Assembly (NCBI GenBank): GCA_035079385.1 | Contig: JAVHKY010000008.1 | Coordinates: 2,898,001 to 2,962,000, forward strand | Origin: Aspidiotus rigidus | Taxonomy: Eukaryota; Arthropoda; Insecta; Hemiptera; Diaspididae | Direction of reading: 5' to 3' | Length of the DNA stretch: 64,000 bases | In this document: positions 45,013 through 55,869 of the stretch, piece by piece | How the letters are laid out: every line of letters begins with the position of its first letter | Numbering within the stretch: position 1 is the first letter of the stretch | Made by a program: the position numbers and the translations under genes | Notes under the pieces: model-generated | Seen by the model: the letters and a program-made list of their open reading frames with translations, nothing else | The model's database searches: none | Told to the model about the DNA's origin: nothing

Positions 45013-45575
45013 TAAAGAAGGTGGACGACGTTGCGGGTTATGAAGATATATTTAACAAATCTTTGGCGTCGGTTTCTGTGTTCGAAGCAAGAGGCTAAAG
45101 AGGATAGAAACAGTCATGAAGAATCATCCATTCGCACAAGAATAAGAAGAAGAAACATAAAGAGAAGGATAAGAAACACGATAAGGAGAGACATCGTCAC
45201 AAAGAGAAGAAGAAGCATAGAGACGATAAACATCGGAAGGACCATAAAGAGAAGAAGCCTTCGAAAGATCACAAGCCCGTCGCAACGCCCGAACCAGTTC
45301 AAGAGCGTATTCCGGACCGTATCAACATCACCATTCCGAAAGAAAGATTGAAAGATATACCCGTGAAGCCGGTAGAGAAAGAGCGTGCGCCCGAAGCGCC
45401 GGTGAAATTGGAAATCAAATTGAACAGTCAAGTTGTGACACCGATAGCTGCATGACCTCAGGGTTAGTAGGGATAAAACGAAGCCATTACGTAAAGGGTA
45501 TCACGATTTCGATAACACTGAAACGTCGAAGAGATATGCTTCCAACGTTCCAGATGGGGGTAATAAGGATGAATA
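45013..45575 (+). pseudogene. Cyclin T C-terminal fragment 2
   Basis: Starts [20 protein letters not shown], frameshifts near 45090, then matches the His-rich domain and [37 protein letters not shown], up to CGTCGAAGAGATATGCTTCC near the original stop. It corresponds to the last third of copy 2 and lies opposite to it. Several lesions; no cyclin fold. It covers more than fragment 1 at 35310. Confidence 0.85.
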
Positions 45576-45584
45576 TGAATTTGT

Positions 45585-45848
45585 GATGCAATCTGCAAAC
45601 CCATACCATAAGTCGCACTGGAGGGACCACCCGTGTAAAACTCGTCTCGGAATATAGCGATATCAACATGCAGTTACCAAAACGATTCTTTTGAGTAACA
45701 TCGTGACGCAAATGTTCGGGAAACAATACGAAGATTAGATATTTGTGTTTACAGCATGGGTAGTTGCGTATTGTGAAGGTAGGTTTTACACAGGGGGGCG
45801 CCGGCGCGACTTATGGTATGGTTTTGCAGATCGCATCGCATCGCATCA
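45585..45848. mobile_element. MITE with TIRs of about 60 bp
   Basis: Inverted ends ATGCAATCTGCAAACCCATA then CCATAAGTCGC, and GCGACTTATGG then TATGGTTTTGCAGATCGCAT. 264 bp, non-coding. Directly follows the cyclin T fragment. Confidence 0.7.
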
Positions 45849-45851
45849 GAT

Positions 45852-46440
45852 TTATTTATTTATTTATTTATTTAAAGTGTCGTCCCACAGCAAAAAAGGC
45901 CAATTATGGCACGACACTATTTATAATGATAATAATGATAATAGTTCATAAAATAATAATAATAGTAACAATAATAATAGTATTCAAAACAAAAAATAAA
46001 GGCAGCGACAAATGGTAAAATGATAGTATTTCAAAAAGAAACAAAAACTCACTTCGTTCAGTAAAGTTGGTGATTTAATTTTGGACGAACAATAAAACAC
46101 CAACTTTCTTCCTTACCGATAGGTTGGTGAGTTCACAGCTCAACATTAATTCGCTGTATGATATTGTTGAATCATAATAACCGAAGTCTTCGAAATTTAG
46201 ACATTTTAGGAATCTTTTTTGAACTCGTTCTAATTTTTTCGCACTCTCTTTCCCTGTGGGCCCCCATACCACACACGCGAAGTCCAGCTGAGATCTTACC
46301 AGTAGAAAATACAGAATTTTCACTGTCGCAGTATTAGTGAACATTCTCGAGTGCCGCATTATGAGTCCAAGATTACGACTGGTGTTGTTCAGCGATTTTT
46401 GGAACTGTTTTTTAAAACTTAGATCTTGACTATGGAGCAC
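45852..46440 (-). mobile_element. LINE remnant: RT C-terminal part and 3' tail
   Basis: The minus-strand frame 46440-46075 reads LSFKKQFQKSLNN, ILYFLLVRSQLDFACVVW and LERVQKRFLKCL, the region after the RT palm in Jockey/CR1-type LINEs. The 3' untranslated part ends with an (AAAT)n tail at 45852-45874. The 5' portion is lost. A different LINE from those with RNase H. Confidence 0.75.
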
Positions 46441-46544
46441 TCCCTAGTCTCTAACTTCTTCAACCCGCTTGAAGGCCTCTCCCTTAACGGCATAGTTTGA
46501 ATGATATACATAATGCAAAAACCCCCCAAAAATTGACTTATGGA

Positions 46545-47755
46545 CTTCTTGCACTAGACCTTCCATTTTGAGATTTTGTCAAGGGTCAATTCACGTAGTC
46601 TTACCGCTCTTTGGGGGTGGGAGGTTAGCAGGAAGATACTGAAGCGTTCAGTAAGGGGGGAAAAGCGGACACTGCGCTGATTGTTCGTTCATTTATAGCA
46701 GTTAGGAAGAGAGGAACACTCCAAACTTCAACCCCAGAGGAGCCGACTAACGTCATATAATTTGGAGAAGATGTAGTGACGCCACGAGGAGACGCTTCCT
46801 GGAGGTCGAAGAAAATGGAGTCGAGTTCCAAATTTGAGCGGAGAGCTCCCTCAATTCAGAGGTTCTGGAGGTTAGTGAGAGGATTCGGAGCTGAACCTTC
46901 TTCCAAGTTCACCTCTGGTGAGGTTCATAGCTCTAAATTTTTCCAAGGCCCCCCTCCCACCCCCTTCTACATCAAGGACCGTCAAACGAAATTTGTCAAG
47001 AATCTGAATAAGGGAAATGTTATTGATGACGTCACAAGGGTCAGCCGTGGACATTTTCTGAGGATGTAGCCGTCATACCTCAACATTATTCCTAGTCTAA
47101 AATGCTCCTCTAGACCTGAAATTTCTTCCTACAGCCTCAGACTCCATAGTTATAGAAAATAAAATAGTCCAGTCAATTGCATCGACCGCACAATTTTATT
47201 TTGTCCATAGTTATAACCTCGCTTAGGTTTTTAGCCTAAAATTTCTCCACCTCTACAGAGTTCCAAGTACTCAAATAGAGTGAAGGTTGTTGATGACGCC
47301 GCGCCGTGAGAAATCGTTCCGAAAAACTGTTTTTAAATAAAAAAATCCACGACCAACTTCTGAAAAAATCGGAGGCTCCGATTCTACGAGGATGAAAATA
47401 TCTTACGCACTTTATTGTCATTCAAAACTATTTTTCAAGGACGCGGGGAGTCAAAATAGTCCGAATACGTTTTCCCTTTTCACATAATCCAGGCCCAATT
47501 TGTTTTCTTTTATTCGGATCGTAATTTTCCGAACTCTCGAATTTTTCTCGGATACCTTCAAAGGTTTTCGAAAAATTGATAGATTAATTTATTCAACAGT
47601 CGGTCTAAAACGTTCACAAGATCAACACCAGTTAGAACCATTGTTCTTTTTCCGGTGCCTCGGACCAAGCTCAAACCACGTTACAAAAAATATTCTCTCG
47701 AATGGTACCATGCGAAGTTTCATGACAAGTTTGACGGAGTAAAAATTTACCTAAA
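46545..47755. repeat. Dispersed repeat split by about 950 bp
   Basis: Halves at 46545-46680 and 47635-47755 match a continuous stretch at 38750-38990. The intervening 46681-47634 is non-coding, without clear terminal repeats. Confidence 0.6.
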
Positions 47756-47984
47756 TTTTTGATCAGAGATTTCTTCAAAAACAAAAAATTTTCAAATACC
47801 AAAAAAATAGTACAAAACTCGCTGCTCACTCAACATAATTCAAGTTCTAAACGCACAAAAGGATAAGAATAGATTTTTGAAATAATTCGAATTCTTACTC
47901 TTTCGGTGATAGAACGGTTTTGTATTTTTCTCGTACACGAGGGAAGAAAGAGCGATACTTCATTTAATACCAAGAGACAGATAT

Positions 47985-49010
47985 TCTTAGATTTTCTTAA
48001 TTTTACAAGGTCTTAACTGCACTCGGGTCGATTTCAGAAGTGTTGGATATAATTCGCTGCTTTTAAAAAAGAGATGATGTTTTGGATGGGTGGGAGTCAT
48101 GGTGAAATTCGGTGAGTGCTGAAGATGGGTGATTGTGAGAAGGGAGCTTGGAAAGAAAGTGAGCGCGTGTGGATCGCCTGTGACTAATTCGGAGACGTGT
48201 AGAGTAGTTATTCTTGTGGTTTGATGAAGCCCAGGCGAATGGTAATGATTTTAACTGGCCTCATTCGTTCGATGAGATTTAATTTTGCCACAGTGTGATT
48301 CATTCGTCCGTAAATTTGAGGTGGATAACGCGGGTGAGGTCATTTTTAGAGGGAAAAAGATGAGATTTGATTCGTGAAAGTTTTGTTGCAGTTTTGGCGG
48401 CTAATTTGCACGGTTGAGGGCCTAGATGAAACTTATATCGTAATGAATGGATGACAGCGTTATAAAGAGAGAATGGATGTGTGAAACATGTGTAGAGTGT
48501 AGATTGTAAATTGCCGTTAAGGCGGATAAGGAATCAGTGGCGATTAGAAAAGTGCGGTTTGATGGGAAAGGAAGGGTTAGTATCGTTTCTATAGCTTGGA
48601 TTTTGTGCGTTGAAAACGATGTCGAGAAAATATTTTGTTGCCAATTAAAAACGCGAAACCGACTCGGTTTTCGATTTGTGATCCATTTGTGAAACACAGG
48701 TTAGCGTTGGGAAAAGAGTCGAGTATCGGTAAATTGCGGGGTTCGTAGATTCTTTGGGTAGTTGACATCGTTAGTATATCATGTTGGATGTAGGTAAAGC
48801 CCAAGTGTGTGATGTGGGCAATTCAGGGACTAGGCAATGGAAAGGGAATGGGGTGAGAAAGTAAAGCATTGCGATAAGTAGAACGATTTGGGGTGAAATT
48901 AAAGAGTATATCGTGAACCAAGGTTTAAGGAAGTTGTAAGACAGGAATGAGGAAACTGGCGGTAAAGGCACCCGTACAAATGCGAATGGCGAAATTCAAC
49001 ATTTCTTCTA
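47985..49010 (-). mobile_element. I/Jockey-group LINE, 5'-truncated, copy C
   Basis: RNase H residues on the minus strand: LCFTNGSQIENRVGFAF (catalytic D replaced by N), then LIATDSLSALTAI, with frame breaks. Downstream is a degraded LRISHRRSTRAH-type terminal region, and the 3' end lies near 47990 without a long A tail. The upstream part is LSYNFLKPWFTI-like. Most decayed of the three RNase H LINE copies. Confidence 0.75.
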
Positions 49011-50140
49011 ATTATAAATTAGACAATAGACATGCAATACTTTACCACCAAATTAACGCGAGCTGATGACCCGTTTGAGCAGTCGCATAGGTCGTAGATA
49101 TACGAAAAAAAAAGAGTTTACACTGTTCCAGAATCACGATGATGACGTTCATTTAAATCACAAAAATATGCATCTTTAAATACAAACTACGGAGCTTCTG
49201 CTAGGACGCGATTTCCCATTCCGACAAATTGAAATTCGGTAATAATACATTTTTAATCATTCGGTGCACATAAAATTACTCGAATTTGGAAAGAACCACT
49301 TACACTCTAACAATTCCAGGAACCATCATACTCCCAGTAAAATTTATCGATGAATAATTTCGACATAAATCGAAGTATTCTAACGATATAAGAGCATTAC
49401 ATTGAAGGAAGTATCCGGCGTCGGAATATCGCTTCAACATTTCACACGATCCTTTTATCAATCGGGCCCACGCAAAATAAACCGCGAGATTACTTTCTCC
49501 TCATTTATAATAAGGAATATCTGGGTGGCTTTTTGTTTTTCTTTTCGATAAAAACTCTAACCCCGAACGAATGAATAGCTATATAGGAAACTATTCGCTG
49601 TTTACTTGTACTTCGACCTCTCCAATAATACCAACATTGCATTGGGTACAAGATACAAATAGTTACGATTCTTTGTGACAGGATTCCAACAATGAGGACA
49701 AGATAGTTACGATTTTTCATATGACAAAGAATAGTCACAAACACAATTACTATCCGAATGAATACACGAATTGCGAACAATGGTCGTTTCTCATTTGACG
49801 TGGACTTTGTTAATCTTATCGGAAGTGATGAACTAACTTAAATATTATAAAATATACATAATACATATGTGTAATCTGTCGATTCGACATCTGATTACGA
49901 ATACAAAGAAACGTAATCCGGCGCGTTTGGTCATTATAAATATTGTGAAATTCTATTGGGACCAAAATCCAAGGGGGGTAAAACATACAGAGGCACGGAA
50001 TGAATTTAAACGAGAAACAAATGACACTAGCCACGGTGTTCAAAGTTTATTGACTGTATAAGTCCAAATATGTAGACAATTTTGTTAGAGGTCCGAAATG
50101 TTAATGATAAAAGAAAATAAAAATAGGTGTCACAAATATT
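49010..50140. other. Intergenic, no feature recognised
   Basis: AT-rich unique-looking DNA. The short frames here show no family motif. Confidence 0.5.
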
Positions 50141-50554
50141 CAAATGAGAATTATCAAAACTGGCTGTTAAATGCAATAAAAACACCAACCCGTCTCATTC
50201 CCCATACCTAAATACGCTCCACCGCTGTTGAATCTATCGCAAGTGAATTTTCCCCCAAATGAAGTAGCCTGACTACGTCAGAAATTCGCTATCATCCAAC
50301 CTGTGGAAAAAAGTGAGCACATCAAGAAAACAATCCTCGCTGACATATCTACCGACCTCCACTCCGATACGCGCCTCAATGCTCCTTTTTTTCAAAAACC
50401 TCATCAACGATCTGTCTTCGAAGTTTTCTACGCCAACACACTTTCCGGAGGATACGTCAGCGACTGAAGGATCGCAACCTCACTCTCGTATTGTTATAGC
50501 CAATAAGATCACAGTGTTATACTATAAAAGCTCATGGTCAAGGCCTTGTTCTCC

Positions 50555-50611
50555 AGTTGCGACACAACTGATGATGGGATAACACCCGAAAGTACTCTTG
50601 AATAAGCAACT
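50555..50611 (+). ncRNA. Hammerhead ribozyme in PLE 4 terminal repeat
   Basis: CTGATGA core at 50568-50574; stem II GGG/CCC (50576-50578 with 50585-50587); GAAA at 50588-50591; helix III is the self-complementary AGTACT; predicted cut after C50597. Helix I has an inner CAA/TTG and an outer perfect 6-bp AGTTGC (50555-50560) with GCAACT (50606-50611) around an internal loop. All core elements are in canonical order. One extra U lies before stem II, as in PLE 1. Confidence 0.85.
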
Positions 50612-50683
50612 AATAAAGTAGATTTGTACAATTGAAAAACCCTTTTTCAATACTAGTGCTCTACTTACACCTCACTCACTCAT

Positions 50684-51600
50684 TATGAGTTCCGATAATA
50701 GCACACCAGACATGGTTAACGAGGTTTTTAAGTTTGCCTGAAGACCAAGGTCAAACTAAGAGTGACACATGTGAAGATTTGGTTCAATAACGAATGCTTG
50801 AGACGAGGCACTATTCCCAAGTATGCGACTATCAGGCTACCAGGAAACAGCGCAGCAGTGAAACGCACCAAGATGCAAGCCGAAAGATTGAGAGTGAAGA
50901 ACAACATTGGTGAACTCTACAAGAAAATCACCAGGCTGAATGGTCTACTGTATGATCAAGGTTACTCCACCCGCAAGAAGACAAAGAAATTATGTTTGAA
51001 AAAGGAGGAGAGGGGAAGAAAGGAGAAGACTATGTGGAAAAACGAGTGGAAGCCCAAACAAGACAGATCAAGAAGAAGCTTGCCGAACTGACCCGGAAGA
51101 AAGAAGAAAGAAAGGAAGAGACAGCGAGAGTTGAGCACAAATTTGCCCCCAGAACCGAGAACCTATCAAGCGTCAACTTCACAGAAGGAGAAAGAAGACT
51201 GCTGGACAAAGGCATCAAGTACGTGCAGCCAGAGAGGCTGAACCAGTGTAGGCTTGAAAGCATGGCCATTAGCTGCGAACAAGTAATCCAAACCATGGAA
51301 CACGACGTGAGACCAGAAGCCCGGACTAAAATTGGGAAAGTGCTGTTGGACATCAAAGAGGATATGTGCCGAACCTATGACAGAACGCAAGTAATGCAGA
51401 GGAAGGTCACAAATCTACAAAAGAAGATCCGATAGAACAACCTGATTTTGACAAAGGCGGATAAGGGCAGAACGGTAGTAGGACTACACCAAAAAGTGGA
51501 GTCGTACATCGCAGTTAATGGATACCAAGAGCTGGCAAGGGACCCAACGCGGAAATATCAAGAAGACCTGAAAGCTGTGTTGAAACGGAACGCCCTTCTA
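50684..51600 (+). pseudogene. PLE 4 N-terminal region and RT start
   Basis: ATG at 50684 (MSSDNSTPDMVNEVFKF) is followed by a frame break. Then NNECLRRGTIPKYATIRLPG and ERLRVKNNIGELYKKI, a Lys/Glu-rich coiled segment (51000-51150), LDKGIKYVQPERLNQ and, from about 51445, LTKADKGRTVVGLHQKVESY then ELARDPTRKYQEDLKAVLK. The order 'three-helix N-terminus, ADKG.TVV, K.E..I, DPT.KY...L' is that of Penelope-like RTs. RT catalytic motifs are absent because the element is truncated. Several frame changes. Confidence 0.82.
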
Positions 51601-51624
51601 GACCATCCTACAGAATCAACTCCC

Positions 51625-52770
51625 ATCGACCCGCAGATACAAGATCTAATGACAAAATGTCACACCATTTACTCCGACCTCCAAATTACCGCGGAGGTGA
51701 TCGAAATGGCTATTTGAGACGGCGACTCAGATGCTTTAGCCAACAAACGGGAAGATCTCAACAATTATGAAAAGGAGTACACAAACTCGTATCGACAAGT
51801 GATGTTGATCACCGAACAGAGCGGTTCTTACGACACAACGGAGTTGGACGACCACAGGAAAAAAAAATCCTTTTTTTGCTCAAAGCATTTCGCGCAAAAA
51901 TTATGAAAATCTTGGACCCATTTTCAACGTCGACAACGAGAATCACCGACCGCCTCAAATTTGAACGTATTGAGATACCCAACTTCGACGGAAAAGAGCA
52001 ATTGGGCCGGATTCAAACGTCTTTTTTAGACGTACGTCCACGAAAATCAGAATCTCGAAAAGTTCGAAAAACTTCAGTTCCTATCGAGTAAATTAAAAGG
52101 TGATGCGGCTGTTCTCATTGAAGGATTACCGAAGCCTGATCGATACTTTTAACACATTTTGACGATCGGATGAAACGCATATTGCGGTATCTCGGTGCGC
52201 TTTTCTCTTTGAATCGTGAGACTAACTTTCGGAAACTTATCACCCATTTTCGTGCCCACGTAACCGCTTTAAAAGTGACGTTTCAGCAAAATCAGGAAGT
52301 AGACATTCTAAGTCAATTCGCCATCTAGGCATTTTCAACACGAACGACCCAAGGCACGCGTTTGAATTGGGAGCGAGAAATCGAGAAGAAGATTTGTCAC
52401 CTTCGTACGTACATGGATGGGCGATGCAATGCGTACAAACGAGCAAATTTATCTATAATTTCGAAAGACGTGTGTGCCAATAAAGTACTCCAAATTCGCG
52501 CTAATCCAATCGGTACTCGAAAATGCTATTACTACAATGAGGACCATTTTTTGCATAAATGTCCGAAATTCCTTGAACTATCGACGACAGACAGAAAGAC
52601 GTTTGTAAGAAAGAAGCGACTCTGTCAAAAATATCTCAATGGCAAATGTCTGAAATGCGAAAAGCAGCACAATACGCTCGTTCACGTCGATAATTTCAAC
52701 GCATCGTACAAAAAAGGTGAGTTAAAATCTGTCTCAAATACCTCAGAACCTCCCCCCCCCCCCTAATACG
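51625..52770 (+). pseudogene. gag: BEL/Pao gag fragment
   Basis: FERIEIPNFDGKEQLG (about 51960-52010) and LSSKLKGDAAVLIEGLPKPD (frameshifted, about 52085-52140) are the hallmark capsid region of BEL/Pao elements (DUF1759-like). TRKCYYYNEDHFLHKCPKF and LCQKYLNGKCLKCEKQHNTL near 52510-52690 are its zinc-knuckle region, with the second Cys of the first knuckle replaced by Tyr. The fragment ends at a C8 run (52754-52763). No protease, RT or LTR. It was placed next to PLE 4, possibly by insertion. Confidence 0.82.
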
Positions 52771-52884
52771 ATCGTAAATTTAAACTTTTTCACCTCATGA
52801 AATTCATAAACAAAATACATAGTCACAGATGATGAATACGCTCTTCTAGCGACGGTCATTGTTGTAATAACCAATGCACCAATT

Positions 52885-53240
52885 TGTTTGGGGTTCAGTG
52901 GATGTAACGAGGAAGAATTTGTATTATATAATGTCTGTCGCACCATTGGTTTGTCGACACCTATGAAACGGACAAATACACGAAGTAAGTAGTGCACACA
53001 TCTTGATACAAGTTGTACCACAAAATCAAAACACTCAAGATCCATTGAAACGGACAAATACACCATGTAAGTAGTGCAAACATTCCCATATAGTGCACAC
53101 ATGAGGACATTCAGAACAATGGACAATCAACATTTAATTCATTCAACTGTAATATATCAAGTAAGTAAACCTTATAGAGGAAGAAGAAACAGGAAAGAGG
53201 GCAATGGAATGCTTTGGTTACTGACAGGTCAGTAAAGTGC
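52885..53240. repeat. Dispersed repeat with AAGTAGTGCA minisatellite, short copy
   Basis: Starts GGGGTTCAGTGGATG, has two 75-bp-type units and ends GAATGCTTTGGTTACTGAC. Relative of 33740-34930. Confidence 0.65.
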
Positions 53241-53608
53241 GCATTTATAGTGGTGCTTGATCTGATCAAGCAAAGACAAAGATCAAGCAAAGAAAGCAGC
53301 GCAGCGTTTCGTTGGCAGGAGGGGAACAGAGCAGAACATAGAAGAGAAAAAAGGCCTTCGCAGCGAGAAAGCAAACCCGACTTTTCGTATCTTATTCTCC
53401 TACATCTCTGCCAAATTCATAAATAATACTGTATACGTACTGAATTTGAGCCAATATTAAAATCGTGATCCGTACACTCTAAAACGCGGAGATTTCACAC
53501 CGGAGAGCAAGAATGCAAGACCTCCTAAAAGTCGGTAATACATACAAAAGGATATTTTCTCTGCTCTGCTTTGTTTTCTTGTTCGCTGCGCCACTATAAA
53601 TCCGCACT
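53236..53608. mobile_element. Putative MITE (AGTGCG-ATTTATAGTGG ends)
   Basis: Imperfect inverted ends AGTGCGCATTTATAGTGG and CCACTATAAATCCGCACT. No target duplication confirmed. Confidence 0.4.
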
Positions 53609-53619
53609 AGCCCCCATTC

Positions 53620-54720
53620 CATGTGAAATTTTTGTTTTGTCGTCACTATATATTTCATAACGACCGTACAATAATTTATCACCTTGTAAAAATAAGTACC
53701 TGAAAATAAAGAAAACTAGAAATTCCCTACCGGTAACGATTGGAAGCCCTAAAAGAAAGAGAAACAAACTAGGTACGGATGATGATGTGAGAAAAAAGAC
53801 TCACCTACTTCTCTGGACGTTGAAAAGTAGTTGAGAGGGTAGAATCTGCAGGAAATTCTCTTTTCTCCAGATTTTTTGGGTACGCATTTTGCACGAAAGA
53901 TACAGAGATTTGATTAGTGCGTCGAAGACCTCCGGGAGACTTGTCAACATCGTGAATTCGGCAAAAAAAACTGACGATTTCACAAATTAGGCAATCAAGC
54001 GAATCCCGCGTAACATAAGTACAAATCTATTCGCGGGTCAGTACTCATTTTTCCCAAGTCTAACCTCACTATTCGGAGGAATTTGATTCGAATCTTAAAC
54101 CTCATCATCTTCAGAGCACGGGACGTTGAAATTTACCAAAAATGTCAGAACTCCTCTCAGAGGCAAACGATTATACTTCTCGAAAACTCTTTGCTCGTCA
54201 ACCTCAATCATCAGAAATTCCGAAATAAATTCAGATGACGTCTCATCACAGTCCAAGCATAACAAGGTTGGAAAAGGAGGGCCCGGTAGGAGAACATAAT
54301 TTCATTAAAAACTTTTTCATTACAGCTGTGTCGTATTGAATATGGTAAAAGTGCGTTTCCGCTCGTGCGTTTGTATGATTTCAACATTAGCACTCCCTTA
54401 CGAAATGCCAGTTTTTTGACAATTTTTCGAATGTTTTTGACTGGGGCTACTTCTGCGAAAACCTTCACGGTTTCTGTCACGCTTGATGACTAGACCTACT
54501 TCAGGGACTTGGAAAAATATCGACCTTCCTTACTTCTAGACCTAACAAGCAGAGTATACCTGGATTCTCTACTTTCATAATACTAGGCCTAACATTCAGT
54601 ATACCATCCTACTCTCTTGTACGAGCGAATTAGGCCCTACGCTAGTTAGCCTAACATACAGAATGCCAAGCTTGTACTAAACTAAGCTAAGAAATACGAA
54701 TCGATATATTAAATTGAAGT
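53620..54720. other. Intergenic, no feature recognised
   Basis: Unique-looking DNA. The frame at 54211-54480 (minus) is not assignable. Confidence 0.45.
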
Positions 54721-54730
54721 CCAGTTTACG

Positions 54731-54738
54731 AGTATATA
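54731..54738 (+). promoter_or_regulatory. Possible TATA box before an unassigned ORF
   Basis: TATATAAAAG lies about 30 bp before the ATG at 54762. Position and context only; unproven. Confidence 0.3.
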
Positions 54739-54761
54739 AAAGTCTTGTCTCAGGAGCAGAT

Positions 54762-55347
54762 ATGTCAGATCCACGCCTTTTTTTTCAAAATAACTTGTTA
54801 AACATGCACATCAGAGAAAATTTACAAAAGCGAAAAAACATTCCTGACTGAATTTTACGTAAAAGTCGTATCTTGTAAAATTTTCGTAGCGGCAAATAAA
54901 AAACCACTAACGGACGCGGAAAAAGGGGCCTATTTCATATTCGCTGTCCTTTTTCACAGTACCTTCGGAGACTTTCTTTTCTTTCAAGTGTTGATCCGCG
55001 GGGTGTCAGATGGAGATTTAGCTAACTGGTGTATTCCCACGGTAGAGAATTTTATGTCACCTTTTTTTCTGTTAGACATTCCTGAATTATCTTCGTGTAA
55101 CCAGAGATCAGTTTTTATAACTCAACTCCTGCTAGGCGGTTCCCTATTAAGATTTTTCGATGTATTTTATCGCGGAAGGAAGGAGGATACCAACCGCAGG
55201 ATGACTTCCGAAGACTATCATGGAGACTTAAGTATACTCCGAATGAGTCTTCCTAAGTACAAGAAGACAAAAATTCTTTGTAAATTTAGTGAGGAACATT
55301 TATCCCCTCTTATGAATATATTCAACGAGTTATTCGAAAAAAACTAA
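54762..55347 (+). pseudogene. Unrecognised coding-like ORF with one frame break
   Basis: I do not recognise this protein. From the ATG at 54762 the frame reads MSDPRLFFQNNLLNMHIRE and stops at 54851. A shift at the A6 run near 54835 joins it to a second frame open to 55347. That frame reads FLTEFYVKVVSCKIF, KGAYFIFAVLF, LANWCIPTVENF, LPKYKKTKILCKFSEEH and ends MNIFNELFEKN, about 195 codons in all. Composition is mixed and not low complexity, with no signal peptide or repeats. It could be a decayed gene, an exon, or an old viral insertion. The single lesion at a homopolymer might also be a sequencing error. Confidence 0.45.
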
Positions 55348-55740
55348 CTCATATGACACGTTTCACTTTATAAGGACCAGAGAAACGGTCGCGGACTCTT
55401 CGTACATACAAGACGATGTCAGTCTAAAGACATTTGAGATGATCTCTTAAGGTCTAGATTTCCCACTTTCTCACTTTGAATCTGTTCCCACGATAGAAAT
55501 TAAAATATTCGTTCTCAATTTTGATCGTACACTTTCCCGTTTTTTTTTTTTTTTCTCACCAAGAATAAAATTCTATTCATCCAGATCTTCCTCGTTCTTA
55601 AAACACCATTCTGTTTTTCTACAAGAGAAAAACCTTAGTTCAACTTTTTTATAAGTCTATCAGATCATTTAATCCCACTGAAGATTTCTCAAGTACGATT
55701 TCTCTGAAATCTCCGAATGAGAATATTTCTATTTTCTGTT

Positions 55741-55869
55741 ATGTGCAAGGTTCTGATATACAAGGGCGTACCAGAGTTGATCAATTTTAAACCAATAATC
55801 ATCGATACACAAACGAAAATCAACCCGTTCACAAAGACTAACAGATTTGTGAACTCATTCCGATTTTAT
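55741..55869 (+). pseudogene. Short coding-like stretch, unassigned
   Basis: ATG at 55741: MCKVLIYKGVPELINFKPII and on to FVNSFRFY then stop, 42 residues. The balanced composition differs from neighbouring AT-rich DNA. It lies between two other damaged frames on the same strand. Confidence 0.25.

Larger units (their letters stand above)
50140..51600 (+). mobile_element. Penelope-like element 4, 5' part
   Basis: A terminal repeat-like leader with a hammerhead ribozyme (50555-50611) is followed by the N-terminal ORF and the start of RT. It is cut off in the RT N-terminus and replaced by BEL/Pao sequence from about 51625. The leader contains CCAGTTGCGACACAACTGAT, typical of PLE terminal repeats. 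Confidence 0.8.

Noticed and set aside
49505..49780. 91-codon minus-strand frame with hydrophobic residues
   Set aside because: No motif, no neighbours and no start context; it looks like chance in AT-rich DNA.
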